A stretch of DNA of 64,000 bases. It comes from Lepisosteus oculatus. Lineage: Eukaryota > Chordata > Actinopteri > Semionotiformes > Lepisosteidae. Positions 10,646 to 23,144 of the stretch are shown in pieces. Made by a program: the position numbers and the translations under genes. The DNA lies in the NCBI RefSeq assembly GCF_040954835.1, contig NC_090698.1, positions 67,091,284 to 67,155,283 of the forward strand. Reading direction: 5' to 3'. The notes beneath the pieces are model-generated. The model made no database searches. It saw only the letters and a list, made by a program, of their open reading frames with translations, and had not been told where the DNA came from. The stretch's first letter is position 1; each line of letters opens with the position of its first letter.

Positions 10646-11940
10646 TAATCCATTGAATTGAACGGGTTGTCCTGCCGCTTTTTATCCCGCGTGTAATCCT
10701 GCATTTTGTAATTGCCTGCCCTCTAATACAGTATAAAAAAGAGTTTACATTAGATAAATTTCTTTAACCGAATTTAAAAACAAAACCCGTTGTTGATACT
10801 GCGGTACGAGCTGAGGTGATTTAAACTCCCGCATTCTTCTCATTTCTTCCATAAACAAGAGAAAATAAGAAGATTACGATTTGTGTTCATTAGTAACAAG
10901 GAATTCCATTCATGAGCGCACGCCTTTTCTTGGTATTTAATCTGAGCTGTAAACGGTGCAGGCGGCGCAATCACAACGGGGACCCGTCTAAACACGGACC
11001 CTGGACCTTAATCCTCGCATGTTTCACCACATTTGCGTGGCGATAAAGTTTTTATTTTTAAAAGTGGAATTCAACGAAGGACAAAATCTAAAATTCTCAG
11101 TTGGGCGTACAGGTGTAAAATGTAATTTACATTTAAAAGTGTGGTGATCTAATTGACGAGACGTACAGTCCATGAACGACCGCAAAGAAGCGTGTGGGCA
11201 TTACTTGCTGTATGTGGTATCTGCGGGATTGAAATACGAGAATCGTGCAATTCAGGTCTCTGTGGGGAAAAGGGACAGGGAGGACAAAAACCTAAATCAG
11301 CAGCGGGTTTTTTGTTTTAATCCGTCGCGGGCCGTCGGCACAATACGCGCGTTCATGCCACTTCACCTGTGCCACGGAAACACGAAGGTGGAGGCTCTCA
11401 GAAGGAAAATTGAAAGGGGGCTGTGTGAAAAAGCAGTCAAAATGACTAAAATAAAGACATTTTGTTTTCTGCGTCGCAAAAGAATAAGAGGGTGACGCGC
11501 GAACCCTGGGTTAATTCGGGCACTTGGTTTGCAAGCGCAGCGCTCCTGTGGAGGAACCGCAGCAACACTGAACAGTTCCGAGGAATTCGCCGCACCAGCG
11601 ATCTCCTGAAGGAGGTCAGGTGATATTTACGCGGCCAACTGAAGACGTGTAGTGGCAATTGTAACAGGTGGACAAGAAGAGGGAGTATTTCATATCAAAA
11701 GGCGATCCGAAGGGGGTTGCGGACGACTTTGGCGGAGTTTAAAGTCAGGAGGACGAACTGCGAACGAGTGAGCCGGCAACTTTAATTTGACTAAAGTGCA
11801 TCACCCGAGTGTGCGATGTCCGGAGAGGGGGTGTGAGAGGGGACGATAAAATAATCAAATATCGGGATCCGGTTTCGCTGCAGGTTCAAGCCAAGGGGAA
11901 CACAGGCGCCTTTGCTTCTTCGGGCAGGTTTCCGAGCAGA
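10646..11940. other. upstream region of SLC10A6
   Basis: No other gene is seen. From about 11300 the sequence becomes GC-rich with CpGs retained. It probably contains the promoter and 5' untranslated sequence of the transporter gene that starts at 11941. I cannot place a TATA box or start site with confidence. The coding frame of exon 1 stays open upstream to an ATG at 11809, which I regard as leader. Confidence 0.4.
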
Positions 11941-14900
11941 ATGCTGAACCACACGGGCTGCTCGGAGTGCGAGGGGAACCGAACGCACAACGGGACGAGC
12001 GCCCCGGACGAAACCGTCACGCTGGTTTTCAGCGTCGTGCTGACTGCCCTGCTCGCCCTGGTGGTCTTTTCCTTGGGGTGTACCGTTGAGTTGGGCAAAC
12101 TGTGGTTCCACCTCCGGCGCCCCTGGGGTATTTTGGTGGGGCTCGTTTGCCAGTTTGGTCTGATGCCCCTCACTGCGTACGCCCTCGCTGTTGGCTTCGC
12201 CGTGAAGCCGGTGCAGGCTGTCGCCATCCTCATCATGGGCTGCTGTCCGGGGGGGACGATCTCCAACATTATCGCGTACTGGGTTGATGGAGACATGGAC
12301 CTCAGGTGAGACATAGCTTTTGAGCTTTTTGTGAATTCTTCATTTGTACAGGTTTATCTAGTTATGCTTAAAAAGGATCAAATAAAAAGGCTCGTCTGTT
12401 TTTATGGAATATTTCTGTATATACGCCTAGGCGTGCAAAGGTGGGGTTATAAACGCTGTACAGTACATTGGTCGCTTGTTCTGATCAAGCGAACAAAAAA
12501 AAATCTAAATTCTGTGATCTATAGCTTTTGCATTTATTATTAGGAAAGATACCCGCCCCCATCCCCCTCCGCTTATATTAATTCCCGCTGGATCAAACTT
12601 TCTTCAATTAAAGGAAAACGCAGCATTTCATAAACCAGTATTTGGCTCTGTGGGAGATCAGGATTGGCAGGATATATTTATCTTTTCGGGTTAAATGTGA
12701 TGGAAAACAGTAGTTCATCCATAGAGTGATTATATTCTCTATTTTGAAAAAGGAAACCTGAACTTTTTAAACTATTTTAGTTGTGCATGCCATATAGTTT
12801 CTGTGTTAAGCAGGTGGTATGTTTGGTGGAGGTGGGGGGACAACTGTGTATATCTGTAATAAATTCTATATCTTAATAAAGTCTTCTTTTTGACAACTGA
12901 AGAATGCTCCACAGCCGAAACGTTGTGTCTCCTTTCTGTTATTTTCACGTGGAAGAAAACTTCACCCGTTCCTTATCTGTAATAAATGTCGTCTTCCCGG
13001 GATTTTAAGATCCCTGTTTACCGAAAAACAGACAGAGAAAACCTTACTCCCAGTCTGTGCTCTTGTTAATGTGTTGCGGTGCTCTTTTACGCACAACACA
13101 ACTAAAACAAAAAGGGCTACAAAGAGAAAACGTGAGTTTAAAGGGTGGCATATTGGCGCGGTGATAAGCACTGCTTCCTCGCAGCGCTGGGGCTCTGGGT
13201 TCTGTTTTGGACGTGGGGTGCTATCTGTGTGGAGTCTGTATGTTTCCTCCGCGTTTTTGTGAGTTTTCTTGGGGTGCTCCGGTTTCGTTCCCCAGTCCGG
13301 AAGCCCGCCCTGTGGCTCGCAGTGTAGGGGCGCTGGTCGGCGGCCAGTGAGAGTGTGGGTTCAAATCCACCTCTTTCAGAGGGCAGACTCATAGGTTAAT
13401 TGCTGGGGCTAGAGTCTGTCGGTATGTGTGTGACCCGTGATGGACTGGCGTCCTGTCCCCCCTCCTTGCTTTTTGGGACAACAGGCGCCGGTTTCCCCGC
13501 GACACCACACTGGAAGAAGCGGTTAGAAAATGAACGGATGGACGTGACCTTAAAAGCTGTAAAGACTGGTCGAAAAGTCCGGACGTCTTTAAAATTCGAG
13601 TAATTAAACAGTTAACTTCAGAAATGGAAGCTTGTGTTTCAACATTCTGGTTCTCTTATACAGTGAGTGGCGGTTTTCGTTTACACGCCGTACCAGCCTG
13701 AAATTCTCGCTCCCTGTCTGTGGGATGTTCGTCGTGCCTGTTTTCTGCGCTCACTCAGGCGAGGGAAGACAATCTCTCCACACATTTTTTCGGCTGCAGT
13801 GGACAGAAGATTACAATGCGGATGCAGCTAATAAAACGGCTACAATCCATCCTTACAACATTGAGCGTGATAATGTAAATACTTCATGGAAACATTCATA
13901 GAAGACCAAGGTGGCGGAAAATGCCGATTCTTTTAATACAGTTTTGATTCAGTATAGGAGGCTACCACATCCCAGAGTGCCGTGTACAAATTTAAATGAT
14001 TTTATGATTTAAATGACATTTTTCTCGTAGTCGGTAATAATTCACCTGAAGAAGGCTCCACGGCCGAAACGTTGCGTTTTATTTCTTCTTTTTTTTCAGC
14101 ATGGAATAAACCTATTACTTGTTCCTCTGCAGCCTACGCATGCTGACGCAGCCACCCACCTGAACTACTGTGTTTTAAGTAATATATATTTACCCGTTTA
14201 TTTCAGCATTACCATGACCTGCTGCTCGACAGTTCTGGCTATGGGAATGATGCCTCTCTGTCTGTTCATCTACACACGCTCCTGGGTTGGCGAAGGCAAC
14301 ATTAAAATCCCCTTCTTTAACATAGGTGACGACCATTCATTTACCTCATGTCTCCAGCCCAGCTCTCTGCCTCGTTGAATGGAAATAGTAGAGGGGTCAG
14401 TATGTCTCTGGGACAGTGGTAGTGTGTGTGTGTGGGGGGGTTAATTTCCTGTAACAACGAAAAATTGGAACAGTAAATTGCGGGAGTTCTTGACGGCTGT
14501 TGGGAATCAATCAAAATAAAAGAATCCACAGTTTTACACACCGATTCTAAATATACTGTATAATTCACAAGGCGTTGGTCGTATGTCATTAGAGTGTTTC
14601 GGAATGGAGACAGCTGTATGACGCCCTGATCTGTGTGTCTTGGAAAATGTCTCTTATAATTAGCTCTCCTAGATTATTACAATCAGTTCTAAGCGTTGTA
14701 GATACATAAGACTTCATTGATCCCGAAGAGAAATTGATGTGTTACAGCAATCTAGCCCAAAACAAGCAAAAAAACAGACATCAGAATAGACAAAAAATTA
14801 AAATACATACGGTAATAAAAAATAAATATAAAATATTAAATAAAAATAAATACATAGGTGTGTGCAAAACATGCTCGTAGTCACTGTAAAAACAGCAAAA

Positions 14901-17900
14901 TATGTGCAAAATGTGCAAAGGTTTATACAGATTGAGTGTCCATAAAAAAAAGTACAATGGAGCAACATGCTGTCCATAGACGAGCAAATGAAGGGCTAAC
15001 AGTCCTAGCCTAGGGCAGCGTTATACACCCTGACAGCTGGAAAGACAGGAAAGACCTGCGGAAACACCGTAGCTGGAGCAGTCTGTTGCTAAAAGTGCTC
15101 CGCTGCCCAGTAACAGTCCCATGAAGCGGATGAGAGGTGTTGTTCATGATGGCTGTGAGCATGGTCAGCATTCTCCTCTCAGCCACCACCTCCATGGGGT
15201 CAAGGCTCAGCCCCAACACAGAGCCAGCCTTCTTGATGAGTTTATTGAGCCTATTTGCATCTCTTGTCATGATGCTGCTGGCCCAGCACACGTAGAACAG
15301 CGTAGAAGATGGCCGCTGCCACCACTGATTCATAAAAAATGTGTAGCAGTGTTCCACACACACCAAAGGACCTGAGCCTCCTAAGAAAATAGTCGGCTTG
15401 CAATATGACTTGCCACTACAAATGTTTAATAAAACATGCCCAAAGATATGGAATTAGTGTTGAACTTTAACTTTAACTCAAGTCCCTAGAGTAGTGAGTA
15501 GACAATTGCTAACCAGCTGAACCTTTAGGAAGTTGCTGACTGTAGCTAGAAGAGCAGATTTTTGTATTATCAGGATTCTGTACCCTCAATACAGAGATAC
15601 AGTGCACATTTTTCATTTAGCCAGCAGTAACTTTATCCAAAATTAAAAGTACACATCCACCATGACTTGATGATATTAGGCAGACCAAGGAACGGAAAGG
15701 AAAGTATACAGTACATTTCCATATTTATTTTAAATACATTATGAAGAATCTTCAATCATCAGCTATTTTCATTTCTTAGCTGCAAATATGTCAGTATGTT
15801 GAACAGACATATATATGTACAGTATAGTCACACCAGTGACTAGTAGGTCGGGTAGACGGGTCCCAGGAAAAAAGACATATTAACACAGCTGTAAAGGTAA
15901 AATAGTGCTCTTCATTTATAGTGTCAGGCAAACAAAACCAACCCTTGTCTTGGAGCTTCTAGTTATACATCTTCATTAATAGTTCCTCTCTGTGTAAGTA
16001 CAAAAGTACAAACATGCAGCTAAGCTGCTTATATGCGTCACAACGTTTCCCTCTAAACCTCCTTCAGAGCTTACAAAGCTTACGAAAAAGCTCTTCCAAT
16101 ACAAAGTTTCCACAACTCAAATGCAAGTTCCAGCCTCCGTGGTCGTCGGTCACTACTTTCTTCTCCACCCGATGCAGCACATTTTAGAGACTCTGCTCTC
16201 CGTTCCAGACAGCTGTTGGAAGCCTCTGCTTCCTAGTTTTCTAAATGCCTCCTGACAATTGGGCAGGAAGCCAAGGATGGCAGCTCATTCCCCACGGCCC
16301 TCTGGAGAATGTAGTGCAGACAAGAGCCGCCATCTTGTCTAAGTCTGCCATCCTATCAATATACACTGCCCTCCGAACCCTAGGCCACCACGTTACCTCC
16401 AGTTGTGTGGACAGAGGAGACCTAGATAAACCTTTATTCAGCTGATGGAGCTGCTAGAGTGTGAAAAGAAGTGAAGATGTAGCAAGACAGTGGCCATATG
16501 TTTATTTGCCAAATGCAAAAAAAGGAGTTCATCCGCAGAAAAAAGATGAACTGTGGGAAATCTAAGACTGGCCAAGTCAATTAGATCTAAGCAACTGACC
16601 ATGCTTTCTACAAGCTGAAAACAAGTGAAATCAGAACACCCCAGAGATGGAAAAGAACTCAAAGTGAGTGAGATGTGTGAGTTTGTGAGATTAGTGGGTG
16701 ATGGATATCACACAGGATATTGCCTCATACAGATATGCAACCAAATACTGACCTTTACATTCAGAAATTTACCAAAAGTGAATATGCCCTAAAAATTATA
16801 GTCTCCTGAAATCGATAGGTTGAAGACAAAGAATGTATTTCTGATGCATGTGCCTTGCATGTTAGAGGTTGGGGGTTCGAACCCAGCTCTTGCCATGAGT
16901 TTAATCTATTTCCCTACGGGATTAATAAAGTATTATCTATCCATCTATTTGTTCTAATGTGATCAAATTAATGCATTCATTTTCCTCCAAAACATATTTG
17001 GCACTGGAGTGAGTGTTCACCAATACAATCTGCTTGACTATGAGGCAAGAATAACAGTTTTGACTATGCTGATTAATATGTCTAGAGGACATTGTAAACA
17101 AATGGTGTGACTCCCTATAGAGGTCTTTTTATCTAGTTTCTGAGCCAGTCTGTGTTTTTCCCCCCCTGTCTCAGGAATTACTCTTGTTACCTTGATTGTT
17201 CCCGTGTGCTGTGGAGTCTTTGTCAATTATAAGTGGCCAAAGAAAGCACAGATCATCTTGAAGGTACTGTTCATTCCTTCTAGTAGTCACGCGAGATTGA
17301 AGGAGTCAATATGATTTGATTTCATTCATACAGTTTAACATAGAAAAACACACAAAAAACACTGCTACAAAATGTAGCTTCAGTAATTTCCCATTAGAGT
17401 CTCTTTCACAACGTCATCAAAAAATGAATAAAACAAGAGGGTTTGTAATCAGATATATTTGCATTGATTTGTTGTTTAGTTTTACAGCCTGGTCTTTTAT
17501 TGCTTTTTTTTGTGGTTTTAAATTCTTTGGGATTATTCTCTTAACACCTATCTGACGTTGAGAATATAAAAGGCATATTTTAACATTCTTAATTTGAAAA
17601 CTGACAATAATCTTGCTTCCTATATGACAAAAAGATGGGTTTGTAGCCCATACGTTTTAAAGGTTAAGCACAAAGGCCTACAAGGCTATTTGGTAAAGTT
17701 AGAAATTAAGACTTTGGCACTTATGAGTCCAAACACAGTATTTCTATCCATATCCTGAACTGATCTGTATTCATGAGAGTTTATAATGATTAAGGACTCT
17801 TCCAAGTGTGAATAATAAAGTCTGTCTACATTCAGACTTAGTGCTGTACATTCCTTAGAGATAAGAGAGATTAGTCATATACAATTTCTTGTATTAAGAA

Positions 17901-20900
17901 TTTGTCTTTTCACATACCCCAGCTTGCTCTCCATGAGACACACAGGCACACAGACAGGGAGAGAGAAACTGGGAGTCAGAGAGCAGGGTCAGCCATTTAT
18001 ACAGCACCCCTGGAGCAGATGGGGTTAAGGGCCTCGCTCAAGGACCCAATGGAGTAGGATTCCTCTGCTGGCTACCAGCAACCTTTCAGCCATATGAGCA
18101 GATCCTTAGCCACAGAGTGACCACACCGCCCTTAGACAGCCTTCTTCCTCACAATGAGCAGCAGCTCCTGTGTTTTACTTTATCATGGCTTAGGCTAATC
18201 ATCTCACAATACATGCAATGTAGAAAACGTAAACGAATAGCATGGCGTGTTAACTTTATTAACTCTATTAAACAGTCTTTAATAAAAAAACACAGTGAAT
18301 ATAATTCAAACAGACAGAGGGGATGAGTAACCAATATACAAGCAGTGTAATGAACGTTAAACTTCACAGTAGAGGCAACTGCACAGTTTCTTCTTCATTT
18401 GTAGAGGTGCAGGCTACCCAAGAGCTTCAAGTTAAGCCAAAAAATTAATTCAAACTCCCAAGAGCCCTTTTCACCAAAGACATTTTCTGTGGAACCTTGG
18501 GGGTCCCTGAAATTCCCTGTTTCCTCTTCAGGTGGGCACTGTCGTGGGTGGCGTACTCATCCTGGTGATCGGAATCGCCTCTGCTGTTCTGTATAAAGGC
18601 TCATGGGACACAGACACCTCCATGTTGGTAATTGGGATTATTTACCCCATGATCGGGTACGCAGCTGGGTTCATCACTGCTGCTGTTGTGAGACAACCCT
18701 GGAAAAGGTAAGGAACTGACGTGTTTGTATTAGCTGACACAGGCAACTTGTCGCTTTGGTGTTCTGTCCTGATATGTATTATTATTCACTACATGTGTTA
18801 GGATGTTTAGCTGGCTGAAGGGAGATGGCGTGAGGCAACTCAAAAGTTAAATACCAGTGTGGGAACAATCTGTGTACAGACCTTGCAAGCATAGTTAGAT
18901 GTACAATATATCCATCTTCCATTCTGTTTCTTTACTGGATTAGTTTTTCACACAGCATTCCTGTAGGACCTGTAAGAAATATCTTAGGAGAGTTCATAAA
19001 AAACCTATAGTAATGTTTTCAATATCAGCAACTGAGATGACTTTATTACTGCTGATGTTGACCATTTTCTGAAAGGTAAGAAAGAGAAGACTAACTAAGG
19101 GGTCCAGAATTGCTGATCTCTGCAGAAACATATCTTTGGGAATGTATACAGTACTTTTTCCATGGTTATTGATCTGCATTCCTCAGCTACCTCTGTTCCT
19201 GCCCTTATAGCTCCCCCCTGGCTAATCTCTCACAGAGTCTGCAGGCATGTGTTTCTCTTGACCAGACTGGTAATCATTCATCAACGCCAGCCTGTACTAC
19301 AAGAATGTGTACACGCTAATCCTCACAAAACCCCTACACACTACCAAGTACGAGCTAGATGAGTCATTTATTGAATTTAAGGAATGCAGTCAGAACAAAC
19401 TGTATCAACAGTTAAAATAACTGTAAACAGTAAGTTAAGACTTCCAAGAAGTGTGTAATCTAGTTTACAGCAAGATGAGAAAAGCTGAGAATAATTATGA
19501 ACACCCCCGAATCACAAAGACTTTTACCTAAATGGAGGGAATCAGTAGACTTGAGTTTTGGGCTCTCCTGGCCAGCTTTTTCTAGCAACAAGCTGAAGGT
19601 AACCATTCTGCTCCACAGGAATTAAACACGAAAGTCCTGCCGAAAACAGGCTGAACCATGGGCAGGGGGGGCAAGAGGATGACAGTAGCCGTAAGATTGT
19701 TTGCTTCAGGCAATTCTGGTCCCACTTCAGAAGCATGCACTTGCGGTAGATGTGACTGCTCATTCTTTTCCGGCTCTGGAAAGGTGTTGTTACGGGAGCC
19801 GATTCTGACTCCCGTGAAGTGTGTTGTAAAGACCCTATGGGCGACGGAATAATCCGGAAGAGTCTGGAGAGAGACATCAGGGGAAACACACCAGGGTTTA
19901 TTTGGGGAACACACACACAGTGGGCAAAAACAGTGGTCCAGTGCACAGGGGGGAACTCAAAAGGCGACCAGGTCCAAAAAGGGTTTATCAGGGTGCAATC
20001 AGTGACCCTAAAACCAGGAGATCTGCCCAAGACATAGACATCACAGAGGACAGTCACCACCCCGGGCATGAGCTCTTCACCCCACTGCCCTCAGGCAAGA
20101 GATATAAGAGCATACGGACACTTACCACTAGATTCTTCAATAGCTTCTATCCACAAGCAGTGAGACTGGCGAACACATTTAGCCATCCCCCTCGGACCAC
20201 ACCTACGCCATCACCATCTACCTCTTTATGATTTCTTATCTATTGCGCATCTCCAGTCATTGTTTACACGTCTGTATTGTTTACATTCAAACTGTCTACA
20301 TGTTTACTTGCACATTGTCTATTGTTTGTTTGTATATTGTCTTGATGCACTGTTTGCACTTTGTTTTGTTTTTTACACTTGTTTTACAATCGAGAGACTT
20401 TCTGTAAGTAAGAATTCCATTGTACCAGTACCGGTTACATATGGCAATAAAGTTCAAGTTCAAGTTCAAGTTTAAGACACAGGTAACATCCTCGGGACAG
20501 GAACACGAATAGTAAAACCTTAACGGGACCAGGCGCCCCGAGCCCCAGGCCCAGAGGTCAGGACGCCGGGCTGAAGGCCTATGCCCTCAGGCTCACTCTA
20601 GGCCTGGTGGTAGGCGGATCTTCGGACGTCCGTCTTCCAAAACTGAGCCCGGAACAGCGGAGATGCCCGGCTTGAATAACACAAAAGAGACAAGACACAG
20701 CTGGGGATAATGAAACAAAAATCAATACCAAAGAAGGTGGGAGCGCCCTCTCGAGGAGGGAAAACGACTGTGTAAGATTGACGCAGGGGCTCATTCCCTT
20801 GTTGCAGGTGCAGGACGATTGCCTTGGAGACAGGAGCCCAGAATGTCCAGGTCTGCTCCACCATGCTTCAGCTGTCCTTCCCCGCAGAGCAGCTGGTTCT

Positions 20901-22855
20901 CATGTTCACCTTCCCTCTCATTTATGGCTCCTTCCAGCTTTTGAACGGACTGCTTATTGTGACAGGTGGGTGGGTTGGTGCTGCTTAGGGCCCTCTCACT
21001 TTTCTGTTAGAGCTGTACTAGAGACGATGGCCACACCTGAGCTGTTCAAGGGCTGATGCCCAGAAAACATGGAGGCATTGTTTTTTTTCCACAGAGCTTC
21101 AGTGACTGTGTTCTCAAAAATAGGTTAATTTGAGGCAAGCAGGCATGATTCATCTGTTCTTTTTTTCTTTACTGAAAACTGCAAAGGTCTGCATTTACAG
21201 TAAGGAGGTTAGTAGCTTGACCTTCCAGATATGAGAAGTTAAGCAAGGCTGACCCTTGTCATTAATTCAGGAAAGCCAGCTTGCTGCTGTAAATCATGCT
21301 GGTAGACCAAGTACTGTAGATGATGCTCTTCCCTCTGAAAACTAGAATTCCCAAACCAGCGTTTGAAACATGCTAAACACAGGTTCTGACTGCTTAGGCA
21401 AAACTAGAAAAAATTAGCGCAATACAGTGAAAGAGGTACTGGAGGATTTGGCTGAGAGCGGAGAGATCACGCATGCAAAGGAACAGAAGAGTCCTGATGG
21501 GCAAGGAGAGGGAACGAGCACTTCTATAGCGGGCTCCAGAGCAGGCTTTAGCAGTGAGAGAACGGAGAGGGGGTACAGGAGGTGGAGGAAGAGGAGGAGT
21601 CCAGAGGTTTGGTGGGAGGGAAAGTGAGAGATTAAAGACAGGGAGGAGAAGAGGGATCGAAACATTGGAAGGCAAGGCCTAGGGTTTTGCATCAATGGGC
21701 GGTGGTTAAGGATCTGCGCCTGTGGCTGGAAGGTTGCCGGTTTGTATCCCATGGCCGGCAGAGGAATCCTACTCCGTTGGGTCCCTGAGCAAGGCCTTCA
21801 CCCCAACTGCTTCAGGGGCGCCGTTTAAATGGCTGACCTGCACTCTGACCCCAGGCTTCTCTCCCTGTCTGTGTGTCTCATGGAGAGCAAGCTGGGGTAT
21901 GCGAAAAGACAAAGAGCTGGCAGGAAGGCCGGCCGAGAGCAAGTTATAATAGTCTGGGCAGGAGAGTGCCAGGGCCTGGAATAGGAGCATGGGAGAGGTG
22001 TAGGACAGTTGGGAAGGAAGGGGCTGGTTGTATAAATGTTGCTTGGAGCCTGCCAGAGAAAAAACAGGAAGTGGGAGAGAGAGGGGGGGTTTAGAGAGCG
22101 ACTCTGAGGATCTTGACAGAGATGGGAGTCTTATGGGATGGTGCTGCTGGAGTCCAGAGGAAAAGAGGTAGATTTGGAAGAAGAGAAAAGGACAAAATGA
22201 GATGTACAGAGTTACCCATCTGTGGTCATATTCCCTGTCTTTTTAAAACAGAGAGGTGGATGAAGTAGGTCTCTGCTAGTGTTTTAAAGGACTTTTGGAT
22301 CCCACAGTGCTATACAGATGTAAAAAAACATATTAATTGGCCAGTAATGAATTACTGTCCAGTTAAGAAAAACAAAGTGTGTTGTAAAACACGTTATCTT
22401 GGTCCTCACATTTACTGTAAAATATCTTAAGAAGCTGATTGCATAACCTGTTTCCAAATCACAACAGATTTAAAAAATGCTGCAGATTCCGTTTCTTATT
22501 TAATTCATAACATACTTTTATTTTGAAATAATCGTTTAGAACATCACAATTCAGGATTTTTGGTAAATACATAATGTAACAATTTAGAAGTCAAAATAAT
22601 GGCCACATCTTATTCTGATACCTGTAATCTGTTTTCTCTGCAGTTTATCAGATTTACAAAAAAGTGACATCAGACAAGCCCGACGACAAGCCACTTGCAG
22701 GACCCGGTCTGATTAATAATTTGAGCTGCAAAACTCCACAAGGGGAGGTCAACATGGCTTTTGAAAATGAGAAAGCCCTTTGTGAAGTTAATAAACATAG
22801 CCTGGAACCGGTAAAAGCAGAAGAAAGTCAAATGATGGAGTGTACCAAACTTTAA
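11941..22855 (+). CDS. SLC10A6: sodium-dependent organic anion (steroid sulfate) transporter, SLC10 family
   Basis: A plasma-membrane symporter that takes up sulfated steroids with Na+ in the human orthologue. Six coding exons: 11941-12305, 14207-14325, 17175-17263, 18532-18707, 20808-20965, 22644-22855. All borders are GT-AG, phases agree, and the product is 372 aa against 377 in human. The N-terminus has three N-glycosylation sequons (NHT, NRT, NGT). [34 protein letters not shown] and ETGAQN are visible; the GCCPGG and ETGxQN blocks correspond to Na+/substrate-site regions in SLC10A2. KPVQA, GGTISNI and NYKWPK fit SLC10A6 better than the bile-acid transporter SLC10A2. I chose M11941 over the open in-frame ATG at 11809 because the family N-terminus is short and the purine at -3 fits. 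Exon 6 encodes a variable cytoplasmic tail. A close fish paralogue within SLC10 cannot be excluded. Confidence 0.92.
12893..12990 (+). repeat. CTGAAGA...CCGAAACGTTG repeat, copy 1
   Basis: This short dispersed repeat lies in intron 1 of SLC10A6. The core CTGAAGAATGCTCCACAGCC is followed by GAAACGTTGTGTC and then a pyrimidine-rich run. The core fits the hammerhead ribozyme consensus CUGANGA...GAAA apart from one extra A. See copies at 14044, 59130 and 63508. Confidence 0.55.
13141..13545 (+). repeat. tRNA-headed SINE, intron 1 of SLC10A6
   Basis: The blocks GGTGATAAGCACTGCTTC, GCAGCGCTGGGG, GGGGTGCTATCTGTGTGGAG, TTAATTGCTGGGG, TGATGGACTGGCG and a GGTTAGAAAATGAACGGATGG tail show the same family as 10332-10645. 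An extra block near 13310-13380 suggests a rearranged or composite copy. Confidence 0.7.
14044..14162 (+). repeat. CTGAAGA...CCGAAACGTTG repeat, copy 2 (long form)
   Basis: The core begins CTGAAGAAGGCTCCACGGCC at 14046, then GAAACGTTGCGTT. The long form continues with TTTTTCAGCATGGAATAAACC, TTACTTGTTCC and GCAGCCTACGCATGCTGACG. Copy 4 at 63508 keeps the same downstream part, so the repeat is about 115 bp long. It lies just upstream of exon 2 of SLC10A6. Confidence 0.7.
14697..15415 (-). mobile_element. LINE 3' end, L2/Rex1-type
   Basis: On the minus strand an open frame (about 15366 down to 15010) reads [20 protein letters not shown], then [34 protein letters not shown] and [18 protein letters not shown]. 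This is the conserved region after the catalytic domain of reverse transcriptases of fish L2/Rex1-type LINEs. The 3' untranslated part extends to about 14700, where the minus strand carries the typical TTCCCTTCGGGATCAAT-like tail. It is 5'-truncated and lies in intron 2 of SLC10A6. Confidence 0.8.
16856..16950 (+). repeat. short SINE/LINE tail fragment
   Basis: GGGGGTTCGAACCC (a B-box-like motif) is followed by CCCTACGGGATTAATAAAGTA and an ATCTATCC run. This looks like a truncated retroposon ending in a simple repeat tail. Confidence 0.5.
17850..18125 (-). repeat. tRNA-derived SINE, minus copy
   Basis: Read on the minus strand: GTGGCTAAGGATCTGC (A-box), AAAGGTTGCTGG region (B-box), GAGGAATCCTACTCC, GAGCGAGGCCCTTAACCCC, then CCAGCTTGCTCTCCATGAG in plus orientation, and a tail near AATTTCTTGTATTAAG. 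The same family is on the plus strand at 21697-21912. It lies in intron 3 of SLC10A6. Confidence 0.75.
20036..20471 (+). mobile_element. LINE 3' end with AAGTTC-repeat tail and target duplication
   Basis: A plus-strand frame to about 20231 reads [20 protein letters not shown] and then [16 protein letters not shown] before a stop, the C-terminal pattern of fish LINE reverse transcriptases. The 3' untranslated part ends in a (CAAGTT)n tail at about 20452-20470. AAGACA precedes it (about 20030-20036) and follows it (20474-20479), a 6-bp target duplication. It is 5'-truncated. Sequence on both sides (about 19730-20035 and 20475-20800) looks like one older interrupted repeat, which I cannot classify. 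Located in intron 4 of SLC10A6. Confidence 0.8.
21697..21912 (+). repeat. tRNA-derived SINE, plus copy
   Basis: It starts GGGCGGTGGTTAAGGATCTG (A-box) and has GAAGGTTGCCGGTTTGTATC as a decayed B-box (GGTTCGAATCC type). Then come GAGGAATCCTACTCCG, GCCGTTTAAATGGCTGACC and GAGAGCAAGCTGGGGTATG. It is in intron 5 of SLC10A6 and is the plus-strand partner of the copy at 17850-18125. Confidence 0.8.
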
Positions 22856-22941
22856 AATGCCCACATGTACTGTTTTTAATGAGTTTACGGAATTCTGTTT
22901 CGTTTCTCACTTGTATTCTACATTACAAGTTTTATTGTTTT

Positions 22942-22947
22942 ATTAAA
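22942..22947 (+). terminator. candidate poly(A) signal of SLC10A6
   Basis: ATTAAA lies 87 bases after the stop codon, preceded by a T-rich stretch. It is the nearest such hexamer; a longer 3' untranslated region remains possible. Confidence 0.4.
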
Positions 22948-23144
22948 GGGGAATATATCATATAGAATGCTTCTATGCTCCAGTGTAGAACTTATATATA
23001 TATATAAATGTCATATACTACATTGTTTACCACTTCTATATGTGAGATAACATTTTCCATGTCTAAGATTAATAGCAGATCTCCACATGTAATGCATTTA
23101 TCATGACATGAGTTGGAATGAAAACCTGCAGAAACTGAACCTCA

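Noticed and set aside
19542-20069. 175-codon minus-strand open frame
   Set aside because: It overlaps repeat sequence next to a LINE in an SLC10A6 intron and has no recognisable motif.
11941-22855. Assignment to SLC10A2 (ileal bile acid transporter)
   Set aside because: [24 protein letters not shown] and ETGAQN agree with human SLC10A6 more than with SLC10A2 (LPLQA, LIIGCCPGGTASN, NHKWPQ, ETGMQN). A tree would be needed for certainty.
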